Source: Brevundimonas sp. (lineage in GTDB: Bacteria > Pseudomonadota > Alphaproteobacteria > Caulobacterales > Caulobacteraceae). Taken from it: a stretch of DNA of 13,970 bases. Made by a program: the position numbers and the translations under genes. A model generated the notes under the pieces. That model had not been told where the DNA came from, searched no databases, and was given only the letters and a program-made list of their open reading frames with translations. The DNA is taken from the NCBI RefSeq assembly GCF_003248455.1, contig NZ_QFNM01000048.1, forward strand, positions 1 to 13,970, in the 5' to 3' direction. Shown piece by piece: positions 1 through 6,361 of this stretch (positions are counted from its first letter, which is position 1; each line of letters begins with the position of its first letter).

Positions 1-2086
1 GCATGATCGACTTGAAGCGGCCGGCGATGTCCGGATTGAACACGTCGCCCGACTCCTCGAAATAGGCCCAGGTGTCGGCGTCCATCGTCTCGGACCACAA
101 ATAGCTGTAATAGCCCGCCGAATAGGCGTCCGAGGTGAACAGGTGATTGAACTGCGGCAGCCGGTGCCGCATCACGATCTCCTTGGGCATGCCGATCCGG
201 GCCAGGCTCTCGCGCTCGAAGGCGTCGATGTCGGTCGGGGGAACGGCCTGGGTGTGCAGGTCCATGTCCACGATGGCCGAGGACAGATAGCTGACCGTCG
301 CATAGCCCTGGTTGAAGGTGGCGGCGGCCTCGATCTTGTCCACCAGCGCCTGGGGCATGGCCGCGCCTGTCTGATAGTGTTTCAGATAGCCGTCCAGGAT
401 CGGGCGGCTCAGCACCCAGTGCTCGTGCACCTGAGACGGATATTCCACGAAGTCGCGCGGCGTATTGCCGAACGACGGATAGGTCACGACCGACGAGAAA
501 TAGTGCAGCGCATGGCCGAACTCGTGGAACAGGGTCTCGGCGTCGTCCAGCGAGATCAGCACCGGCTCGCCCGGCTCGGGCTTGGTGAAGTTGTTGTTGT
601 TCGAGGCCAGGATGACCTTGGAGCCGTCCAGCTGCGAGAAGGACCGATAGGTGGTCATCCAGGCGCCCGACCGCTTGCCCGGCCGTGCGTAGTCGTCGGT
701 GTAATAGACGCCGATCAGGCGACCGTCGCGCGTCTTGTCGTAGACCTCGTAGACCTCCACGTCCGGCTCGAACACCGGGACCGACCCCTTGGGCAGCTTC
801 TTGAACTGGAAGCCATAGAGGCGTTCGGCCATGGCGAAGGAGCCGGACCGGACCGCGTTCAGCTCGAAATAGGGTTTCAGCTCGTTCTGATCGAGGTCGT
901 ATTTCGCCTTCCTGACCTTTTCGGCGAAGTAGAGATAGTCCCACGGCTCGATGTCGAACCCGGCGATCGCCTTCATGTCGGCGACCTCCTCGGCGACGCG
1001 GGCCTTGGCCGGCGCCCAGACGCGGTTCATCAGGGCCTCGGCCGCCGCCGGCGTCTTGGCCATGGTGTCCTGCATCCGCAGTTCGGCATGGTTGCGATAG
1101 CCCAGCAGTTTCGCCCGTTGATCGCGCAACTTCACGATCTCGGCGATGGTGGCGTTGGTGTCGTTGGCGTCGCCGTTGTCGCCGCGATTGACGAACTTCT
1201 TCCAGACCTGCTCGCGCAGCGCCCGGTCGTCCGCGAAGGTCAGGAAGGGATCGACCGCCGAACGGGTGTTCAGGATGGCCCAGCCCTGCAGGTTGCGGCT
1301 GCGCGCCGCGCCCGCCGCCGCGGCCTTGTTGGACTCGGGCAGGCCCGCCACCCCGGCTTCGGTCGGGATCAGGGTCCAGGCGTTCTCGTCGGCGACGACC
1401 TTCTGGCCGAAGCGGGTGAAGGCGTTGGACAGGGCGGTGTTGATCCGGCCCAGTTCCGCCTTGCCGGCGGCGTCCAGATTGGCGCCCGAGCGGATGAAGG
1501 CGTCGCGGCGACGCTCGGCCAGGCGCTTCTGCTCGGCGTTCAGGCCCATGGCGTCGGCGTTGTCGGCGACGGTCTTGACGCGCTGGAACAGCTTTTCGTT
1601 GAAGGTGATCTCGTCCGAGGCCGCCGACAGCAGGGGCGACAGTTCGGTGTCCACGGCGTCATAGGCTTCGCCTCCGATGTTGGAGGTCATCACGCCATAG
1701 ATGTTGGACGCGCGGTCCAGCGGCTCGCCGGCCAGCTCCAGCGCCGCCAGGGTGTTGGCGAAGGTCGGGGCCTCGGGGTTGTTCGCTATGGCGGCGATGT
1801 CGGCGCGTTGCAGTTCGATGCCTTCCAGCATGGCTTCGCGCAGCTTGGCGGGCGTCACCTTGTCGAAGGGCGGCGCGCCGTCGTACTTGCCGGTCCACAC
1901 CTGCAACAGTTCGGCGCGCGGCGCCTGGGCGGGCAGGACGGCGCGGGCGATGCGCGCTTCTTCCGCCACGCTGGCGGGCGAGGGCGCGGCGGCCGAACCG
2001 CCGGCGCCCGAGGCGGCTCCGGTCGAGGCGCAGGCCGAGAGGGCCATCAGGCTGCCGCCCGCGATGAGAAGCTGGCGTCTGTGCAT
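1..2086 (-). CDS. M3-family zinc metallopeptidase lipoprotein (Dcp/oligopeptidase-like), C-terminus cut by window edge
   Basis: This is a zinc peptidase of the M3 family (thimet oligopeptidase / peptidyl-dipeptidase Dcp), which degrades short peptides. About 695 residues are visible and the last few tens lie beyond the left edge. The zinc site HEFGH is at residues 521-525. The third ligand is Glu548 in the motif FVEYPSQ, so HExxH is followed by E 27 residues after the first His, two fewer than I recall for Dcp. The N-terminus MHRRQLLIAGGSLMALSAC is a lipoprotein signal with lipobox LSAC and Cys19 as the lipidated residue. The enzyme is therefore probably periplasmic and membrane-anchored, whereas E. 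coli Dcp is soluble. The chosen ATG (2086-2084) has GGAG about 8 nt upstream. It is divergent from murI across a 129-bp gap. The family call is firm. Substrate class and exact subfamily are inferred. Confidence 0.93.
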   Translation of the reverse strand, partial: MHRRQLLIAGGSLMALSACASTGAASGAGGSAAAPSPASVAEEARIARAVLPAQAPRAELLQVWTGKYDGAPPFDKVTPAKLREAMLEGIELQRADIAAIANNPEAPTFANTLAALELAGEPLDRASNIYGVMTSNIGGEAYDAVDTELSPLLSAASDEITFNEKLFQRVKTVADNADAMGLNAEQKRLAERRRDAFIRSGANLDAAGKAELGRINTALSNAFTRFGQKVVADENAWTLIPTEAGVAGLPESNKAAAAGAARSRNLQGWAILNTRSAVDPFLTFADDRALREQVWKKFVNRGDNGDANDTNATIAEIVKLRDQRAKLLGYRNHAELRMQDTMAKTPAAAEALMNRVWAPAKARVAEEVADMKAIAGFDIEPWDYLYFAEKVRKAKYDLDQNELKPYFELNAVRSGSFAMAERLYGFQFKKLPKGSVPVFEPDVEVYEVYDKTRDGRLIGVYYTDDYARPGKRSGAWMTTYRSFSQLDGSKVILASNNNNFTKPEPGEPVLISLDDAETLFHEFGHALHYFSSVVTYPSFGNTPRDFVEYPSQVHEHWVLSRPILDGYLKHYQTGAAMPQALVDKIEAAATFNQGYATVSYLSSAIVDMDLHTQAVPPTDIDAFERESLARIGMPKEIVMRHRLPQFNHLFTSDAYSAGYYSYLWSETMDADTWAYFEESGDVFNPDIAGRFKSIM

Positions 2087-2180
2087 GGAGTGCTCCGTGG
2101 GAAAATCATATCGGCGCTACACTTAGGCCGCTAATCGGCCAGCGTCACCTGATCGGCCGCCAATCTTATCGCCAATGCGG

Positions 2181-2209
2181 TTGGATACGTCGTCGCACTG
2201 TTCTAAAGC
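2181..2209 (+). promoter_or_regulatory. Putative Caulobacter-type housekeeping promoter of murI
   Basis: TTGGATA (2181-2187) and TCTAAAGC (2202-2209) are 14 nt apart. They resemble the Caulobacter housekeeping pattern TTGACGS-N10-14-GCTANAWC, the second box matching 6 of 8 positions. Only 6 nt separate the second box from the ATG at 2216 and there is no Shine-Dalgarno, so the transcript may be leaderless. This is pattern matching only. Confidence 0.4.
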
Positions 2210-2215
2210 GCCGGC

Positions 2216-3073
2216 ATGGCCATTGGTGTTTTCGACTCCGGCGTGGGCGGCCTGACCGTCCACCGCGCCCTGACCCGGCGCTTCCCCCAGCGGGACTTCG
2301 TCTATCTGGCCGATCAGGCCCACGCCCCCTATGGCGGACGCGGCGGCGAGGACATCGTCGAACTGACCCGGGCGGGGTGCGAGCGTCTGTTCGACGCCGG
2401 CGCCTCCCTCGTGGTTCTGGCCTGCAACACCGCCTCGGCCATCGCGCTGCGCCGCCTGCAACAGACCTGGCTGCCGGGTCTGCGCGAACGCCTGGGCCGC
2501 CCCGTCAATATCCTGGGCATCATCGTGCCGACCATCGAGGCGGCCACCGGCAAGCCCTGGAGCTTCGAGGCCGAACGCCCGCGGGAGGGCGAAAAGGTCG
2601 CCTCCATCGACATCACCGGCGTCTTCTGCACCGCCGCCACCGCCATCAGCCGCGTCTACGAGATCGAGATCGACAAGCGCCGCGAGGACATCGCCGTCTT
2701 CTGCGAGCCCTGCCCGGGCCTGGCGGGCCTGATCGAACTGGGCGCCCCGGCCGAGGAGCTGAAGGTGGTGATCGACGACCATGTCGATGCGCTGCGCCGC
2801 CGCATCGGCCGCCACCCCGACAAGGCCATACTGGGGTGCACCCATTACGAGATCGTCGCCCAACTGTTCGCCCAGGCCTTGCCGCCGGGCACGACGCTGA
2901 TCGAACAGCCGACGGCGGTGGCCGACGCCCTGGACCGCTATTTCAAGGCGCACCCCGAATACGACCTGGGCGACAGCGGCCGTCGCGACTTCCTGACCAC
3001 CGGCCAGGCCGGACCTCAGTCGGAACTGGTGTCCCAGTTCTGGGGCGCGCCGCTGACGTTCGAACAGACGTAA
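2216..3073 (+). CDS. murI: Glutamate racemase MurI
   Basis: Glutamate racemase interconverts L- and D-glutamate without a cofactor and supplies D-Glu for the peptidoglycan stem peptide in the cytoplasm. The protein has 285 residues. The N-terminal signature DSGVGG (residues 7-12) carries the conserved Asp-Ser. The two catalytic cysteines are Cys70 in ACNTAS and Cys208 in LGCTHYE, with His210 following. The cysteines are 138 residues apart, farther than the roughly 110-120 I recall for typical MurI. The extra length falls in the middle (about residues 105-150), where a charged stretch precedes DITGVFCTAATA, the equivalent of the usual IGTxATxxS segment. The start was chosen because DSGVGG normally sits within the first 10-15 residues. 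There is no clear ribosome binding site. It converges on the CDF gene with 4 bp between the stops. Confidence 0.93.
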   Translation: MAIGVFDSGVGGLTVHRALTRRFPQRDFVYLADQAHAPYGGRGGEDIVELTRAGCERLFDAGASLVVLACNTASAIALRRLQQTWLPGLRERLGRPVNILGIIVPTIEAATGKPWSFEAERPREGEKVASIDITGVFCTAATAISRVYEIEIDKRREDIAVFCEPCPGLAGLIELGAPAEELKVVIDDHVDALRRRIGRHPDKAILGCTHYEIVAQLFAQALPPGTTLIEQPTAVADALDRYFKAHPEYDLGDSGRRDFLTTGQAGPQSELVSQFWGAPLTFEQT

Positions 3074-3077
3074 GGGC

Positions 3078-4073
3078 TCAGCACCCCGAACAGTCGGGCA
3101 GACGTTCGGTCTCCAGCTGCAGCGTCGTATGGCCGATGGCGTGGCGGCGCGCGACCGCCTGGGCCTCGCCGATCAGGGCCGCCCCGTCCGCCCGGTCGTG
3201 GACCAGGTGCGCCGTCAAGGCCGTCTCGGTCGTCGACAGGGCCCAGACGTGCAGGTCGTGCACCGCCCGAACGCCCGGCAGGGCGACCAACGCCTTTTCC
3301 AGCCCCGCCACGTCCACGCCGCTGGGCGCGCCGTCCAGGGCCAGATTGACCGAATCCTTCAGCAGCCCCCATGTGGACCACAGGATGACCGCCACGATCG
3401 CCAGGCTGACGATCGGATCGACCACCGACCAGCCGGTCGCCATGATCAGCCCGCCCGCGACCACCACGCCTAACGACACGCCCGCATCGGCCATCATGTG
3501 CAGATAGGCCCCCTTGGCGTTCAGGTCGTGCTGGGACCTCATGAACAGAAGCGCGGTGCCCAGGTTGATGACGAAGCCGATCCCCGCGACCGCCATGATC
3601 ACGCCCGACCCGACCGGCGCCGGTTCGTTGAAACGCCGCACGGCCTCGAAGGCGATGGCCCCGCAGGCGAAGATCAGCAGCAGCGCATTGCCCAGCGCCG
3701 CCAGCACGGTCGCCTTGCCGAAGCCATAGGTCCGCCGGCCGCCGGCCGCCCCGTGCGCGCCGCGCCGCGCCAGCCAGGCCGCCCCGCCCGCCATGGCCAG
3801 ACCCAGCACGTCGGACAGATTGTGGCCCGCATCGGCCAGAAGCGCCGTGGAATCCGCGATCAGCCCCGCCCCGAACTCGCAGGCGACGAAGATCAGATTG
3901 ACGACCAGCCCGACCGCATAGCGCCAGTCGCCGGTGTCGACCGGGCCGTGGCCGTGCCCCCCGTGGCCGTGAGCGTGGCTGTGACCATGACCGTGGCCAC
4001 GGGCGTGCGAACGCCCGTGACCGTGATCGGCATGATCGTGGTCGTGGTCATGGTCGTGATGGGCGGCGTTCAT
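3078..4073 (-). CDS. Cation diffusion facilitator (CDF) metal/proton antiporter, ZitB/CzcD-like, with His-rich N-terminus
   Basis: This CDF exporter probably moves Zn2+ (possibly Co2+, Cd2+ or Ni2+) from cytoplasm to periplasm in exchange for protons. It has 331 residues. Residues 5-42 are a His/Gly/Asp tail holding 17 histidines. About six transmembrane helices follow between residues 52 and 245. The transport site appears as two HxxxD pairs, His84/Asp88 in ADAGHNLSD and His192/Asp196 in HMMADAGVSLG, the pattern associated with Zn-selective CDFs. A cytoplasmic C-terminal domain (about 250-331) contains HDLHVW and ends in DCSGC, whose two cysteines might add metal ligands. The NicO-like gene lies 73 bp upstream on the same strand. 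The gap contains a candidate promoter and a double operator-like dyad, so the gene may be separately controlled. Family call firm, metal inferred. Confidence 0.94.
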   Translation of the reverse strand: MNAAHHDHDHDHDHADHGHGRSHARGHGHGHSHAHGHGGHGHGPVDTGDWRYAVGLVVNLIFVACEFGAGLIADSTALLADAGHNLSDVLGLAMAGGAAWLARRGAHGAAGGRRTYGFGKATVLAALGNALLLIFACGAIAFEAVRRFNEPAPVGSGVIMAVAGIGFVINLGTALLFMRSQHDLNAKGAYLHMMADAGVSLGVVVAGGLIMATGWSVVDPIVSLAIVAVILWSTWGLLKDSVNLALDGAPSGVDVAGLEKALVALPGVRAVHDLHVWALSTTETALTAHLVHDRADGAALIGEAQAVARRHAIGHTTLQLETERLPDCSGC

Positions 4074-4079
4074 GGCTCG

Positions 4080-4107
4080 CCTATACGCCCTTTACGCATA
4101 CAGCCAA
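4080..4107 (-). promoter_or_regulatory. Putative promoter of the CDF gene
   Basis: Read on the minus strand, TTGGCTG (4107-4101) is followed after 13 nt by CGTATAGG (4087-4080). The ATG at 4073 begins only 6 nt after this box and has no Shine-Dalgarno, so the message may be leaderless. The TATAGG core recurs in the putative promoters of the NicO-like gene and of the tRNA. Confidence 0.4.
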
Positions 4108-4110
4108 GCC

Positions 4111-4145
4111 GCTACTTGATAACGCTTTGAATGTTATCATGTAAT
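4111..4145. promoter_or_regulatory. Double operator-like dyad upstream of the CDF promoter (Zur-like half sites)
   Basis: GCTACTTGATAAC (4111-4123) and GTTATCATGTAAT (4133-4145) face each other around a 9-nt spacer. The 13-nt arms match as an inverted repeat at 10 of 13 positions, with TGATAAC/GTTATCA (4117-4123 and 4133-4139) perfect. Each arm is itself a weak dyad close to GTTAT-N3-ATAAC, the core I recall for E. coli Zur, and the two centres are 22 bp apart, about two helical turns. The same 13-mer occurs at 4821-4833 with 11 of 13 identical to the first arm. The pair lies just upstream of the putative -35. The regulator is inferred. Confidence 0.5.
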
Positions 4146-4146
4146 A

Positions 4147-4803
4147 TCAGTGCTGATGCATGGCCACGATCAGGCCCAGGGCGATCAGGGCCAGGCCCAG
4201 CACCGCCCCCTCGTAACGCGCCCACCGCTCCAGACGCAGGATCGAGGCGCCGGCGCTGGCCAGGGCCGTGAACAGCGCCATGCCCGCGACGGTGCCGACG
4301 GCGAACACCAGGGTCAGCAGGGCCAGGGCCCCGATCCCCGCCGAGGCCGAAGACAGATAGATGGGCAGCAGCACCTCGCCCGGCGACACCGCCATCATGG
4401 CGACCAGGCCCCAAAAGGCGGCCTTGTCCGACACCGCCGGATCCGGCGTCTCGACCCCCGGGCCGCCGGCCAGGACGGGACGCCGCAGGGCCGACCGCGC
4501 CAGATAAAAGGCCCCGAACAGGAACAGCAGCACCGCCGCCAGGTGGGGCAGGATCCCTCCGATCCACTGGTCCAGCGCCAGGCCCGCCGCCACGATCAGG
4601 CCGCCGACCACCGCCGTCGTGGCGATGTGGGCCAGGCCCGCCGCCGTCACCGCCAGCAGGATGCGGCGGGGCCGCCAGCCCTGCGCTCGCCCGACCAGGG
4701 TGAAAGGCAGCCAGTGGGTCGGCAGGGCCGCGTGCAGGAAGGCCGCGACGAAGCCGCCGCCCAGCAGGGACAAGAGGACGGACTGTTCGGCGCCGGGAGA
4801 CAT
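4147..4803 (-). CDS. Six-helix membrane protein resembling NicO/RcnA/UreH-type metal transporters (function unproven)
   Basis: This 218-residue, very hydrophobic protein has about six transmembrane segments (roughly 8-30, 47-72, 84-102, 130-150, 155-182 and 194-214). It has no signal peptide. Helix 1 carries LHAALPTHW with His24 and His30, and helix 2 carries AHIATT with His58. A later helix has SPGEVLLPIYL, and the protein ends MHQH. Histidines in helices 1 and 2 plus a small-residue/Pro motif in the second half recall NicO/RcnA, HupE/UreJ and UreH-domain membrane proteins, but the classical HX4DH motif is absent. It lies 49 bp after lysA and 73 bp before the CDF gene, all on one strand. The neighbouring exporter and shared operator-like motif make a role in metal transport plausible. 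Direction and substrate are unknown. The start is the first ATG after a putative promoter, with no Shine-Dalgarno. Confidence 0.75.
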   Translation of the reverse strand: MSPGAEQSVLLSLLGGGFVAAFLHAALPTHWLPFTLVGRAQGWRPRRILLAVTAAGLAHIATTAVVGGLIVAAGLALDQWIGGILPHLAAVLLFLFGAFYLARSALRRPVLAGGPGVETPDPAVSDKAAFWGLVAMMAVSPGEVLLPIYLSSASAGIGALALLTLVFAVGTVAGMALFTALASAGASILRLERWARYEGAVLGLALIALGLIVAMHQH

Positions 4804-4810
4804 GACGCCG

Positions 4811-4839
4811 CCTATAGCGTGTTACTTTATAACGGTCGA
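4811..4839 (-). promoter_or_regulatory. Putative promoter of the NicO-like gene
   Basis: On the minus strand TCGACCG (4839-4833) and GCTATAGG (4818-4811) are separated by 14 nt. The second box matches the first six positions of the Caulobacter -10 pattern GCTANAWC. Seven nt separate it from the ATG at 4803. The operator-like 13-mer (4821-4833) fills the spacer between the two boxes, a position expected for repression. Confidence 0.45.
4821..4833. promoter_or_regulatory. Zur-like operator within the NicO-like gene promoter
   Basis: GTTACTTTATAAC is a near-perfect dyad (GTTAC / ATAAC around TTT) and differs by one arm position from GTTAT-N3-ATAAC. It is 11 of 13 identical to 4111-4123 upstream of the CDF gene. 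It sits between the putative -35 and -10. That Zur or another metal-responsive repressor binds here is inference. Confidence 0.45.
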
Positions 4840-4852
4840 GCCGAATTCGACA

Positions 4853-6127
4853 TCAAAGCCAGTCGGCGAACGGCTCGCGGTCCAGCATCTCCTCATAGGT
4901 CGGGCGCGGTCGGATCACGGCCCACCGATCGCCGTCCACCAGAACCTCGGGCGCCAGGGGCCTGCTGTTGTATTCGCTGGCCATGACCGCGCCATAGGCT
5001 CCCGCCCCGGTGAAGACCACCAGGTCCTCGGCCTTCAGCGGCGCCAGGGCGCGGTCGCGCGCGAAGGTGTCGCCCGTCTCGCACACCGGCCCGACCACAT
5101 CGTAGGCCAAGGTCTGGCCGCCGCGCGGAACGACCGGCCGGATGTCGTGGAAGGCGTCGTAGAGCGCCGGCCGCATCAGGTCGTTCATCGCCGCGTCCAG
5201 CACCAAGAACCGGCGCCCGTCCGAGCGTTCGTTGACCTGGATCACCTGGCTCAGCAGCACCCCGGCGTTGGCGGCCAGCAGCCGCCCCGGCTCGAACGCC
5301 GCCTCGACGTCCAGCCCGTCCAGCACCCGCGCCGCCATGGCGACGTAACGGGCCGGGGACGGCGGCTCGACCCCGCCGGAATAGGGCACGCCCAGCCCGC
5401 CGCCCAGGTCCAGCCGCGTCACCGCATGACCCTGGGCGCGCAAGGCCCGCGTCATCTCGGCCAGGACCGTGAAGGCGGCCTCCAGCGGGGCCAGGTCGAC
5501 GATCTGGCTGCCGATATGGCAGGCCAGGCCGACCGGCGTGACATGGGGCGAGGCCGAGGCCTGGGCGTACAGATCCATCGCCTCTTCCACCGGCACGCCG
5601 AACTTGTCGCCCTTGCCGCCCGTGGTGATCTTGGCGTGGCCGCCCGCACCCACATTGGGATTGACGCGGACGGCGATGGCAGGCGCCGCATCCATCATGG
5701 CCGCGACGGCGATCAGCCGGTCTAGCTCGGCGCCGGATTCGACGTTGATCTGGCGCACCCCGACGCTGATCGCGAACGCCATCTCCACATCGGTCTTGCC
5801 GACCCCCGAGAAGATGATGCGGTCGGCCGGCACGCCCGCCGCCAGGGCCCGGCGGATCTCGCCTTCCGACACGGTGTCGGCGCCCGACCCCAGTTTGGCC
5901 AGGGTGGCCAGGACCGACAGGTTGGAGTTGGCCTTGACCGCAAAGGCGATCAGGGCCTCGCCCAGGGCGTCGCGATGCGCGTCGGCGGCGGCGCGCAGCA
6001 GGCCGTAATGCCGCTTCAGCGTCGCGGTCGAATAGACATAGGCGGGCGTGCCCACCTCGTCGGCGATCAGCTCCAGCGGCACGCCCTCGGCATGCAGGGC
6101 CCCGTCCTTCAGGTCGAAATGGTGCAA
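4853..6127 (-). CDS. lysA: Diaminopimelate decarboxylase LysA (TTG start)
   Basis: LysA is the PLP enzyme that decarboxylates meso-diaminopimelate to L-lysine, the last step of lysine synthesis. The 424-residue protein is full length. It has a TIM-barrel PLP domain with Lys65 in FAVKANSN, the CHIGSQ motif, the phosphate-binding GGGLGVPYSGG loop and EPGR. The C-terminal part has catalytic Cys349 in CETGD and YNSRP. The start is TTG (6127-6125): HHFDLKDGALHAEGVPL matches the usual LysA N-terminus, no ATG precedes the PLP motif in frame, and an in-frame TAG two codons upstream, which ends the preceding lipoprotein gene, forbids extension. Only ACC separates that TAG from the TTG and no strong ribosome binding site is visible, so translation is probably coupled to the lipoprotein gene. 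Confidence 0.96.
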   Translation of the reverse strand: MHHFDLKDGALHAEGVPLELIADEVGTPAYVYSTATLKRHYGLLRAAADAHRDALGEALIAFAVKANSNLSVLATLAKLGSGADTVSEGEIRRALAAGVPADRIIFSGVGKTDVEMAFAISVGVRQINVESGAELDRLIAVAAMMDAAPAIAVRVNPNVGAGGHAKITTGGKGDKFGVPVEEAMDLYAQASASPHVTPVGLACHIGSQIVDLAPLEAAFTVLAEMTRALRAQGHAVTRLDLGGGLGVPYSGGVEPPSPARYVAMAARVLDGLDVEAAFEPGRLLAANAGVLLSQVIQVNERSDGRRFLVLDAAMNDLMRPALYDAFHDIRPVVPRGGQTLAYDVVGPVCETGDTFARDRALAPLKAEDLVVFTGAGAYGAVMASEYNSRPLAPEVLVDGDRWAVIRPRPTYEEMLDREPFADWL

Positions 6128-6130
6128 GGT

Positions 6131-6361
6131 CTATCGCGGATCGTTCTGGGCGGCGCCGGCGCCGATGGGATTGGACGGGCCGCCGTCGATCGGCACGCTG
6201 CTGGACGGGCGGTTCATCGTCGCCGGCTCGGGCAGGTGCGGGGCGCGGCTGTCGCGCGGCGCGCGCTCGGTCTGGCGCACCGGCGATTCCAGGTCCGCCA
6301 TCCGCCCGCAGGCCGAGGTCAGCAGGGCGAGCGCGCCCGCGAGGATCAAAGTCTTCTTCAT
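6131..6361 (-). CDS. Small lipoprotein between argH and lysA (LptM/LppL-like position)
   Basis: This 76-residue lipoprotein begins MKKTLILAGALALLTSACG. It has a classic signal peptide, lipobox TSAC and lipidated Cys18, followed by about 58 Pro/Ser/Arg-rich residues with no predicted fold. The ATG at 6361 overlaps the argH stop as ATGA and has GGAGAGG 6 nt upstream. A TTG five codons earlier would place the Shine-Dalgarno inside the gene, so I rejected it. Short lipoproteins (LptM/YifL, LppL) sit next to dapF or lysA in many gamma- and betaproteobacteria, and LptM assists maturation of the LPS translocon LptD. Position and architecture suggest an equivalent, but the residues after Cys18 (GRMADLESP) do not clearly match the LptM consensus. 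The function therefore stays a hypothesis. It ends 3 nt before the lysA start. Confidence 0.85.
   Translation of the reverse strand: MKKTLILAGALALLTSACGRMADLESPVRQTERAPRDSRAPHLPEPATMNRPSSSVPIDGGPSNPIGAGAAQNDPR

Noticed and set aside
143..2134. A 663-codon open frame on the plus strand opposite the M3 peptidase
   Set aside because: It is antisense to a protein with clear zinc-site motifs and a signal peptide. Its translation is low-complexity Gly/Arg/Val/His, typical of shadow frames in GC-rich DNA.
3078..3080. A terminator between murI and the CDF gene
   Set aside because: The stops are 4 bp apart and I see no hairpin followed by a T-run on either strand.
3951..4073. Short tandem-like repeats (CGTGGCCGTGAC pattern)
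   Set aside because: They simply encode the His/Gly/Asp tail of the CDF protein and need no separate explanation.
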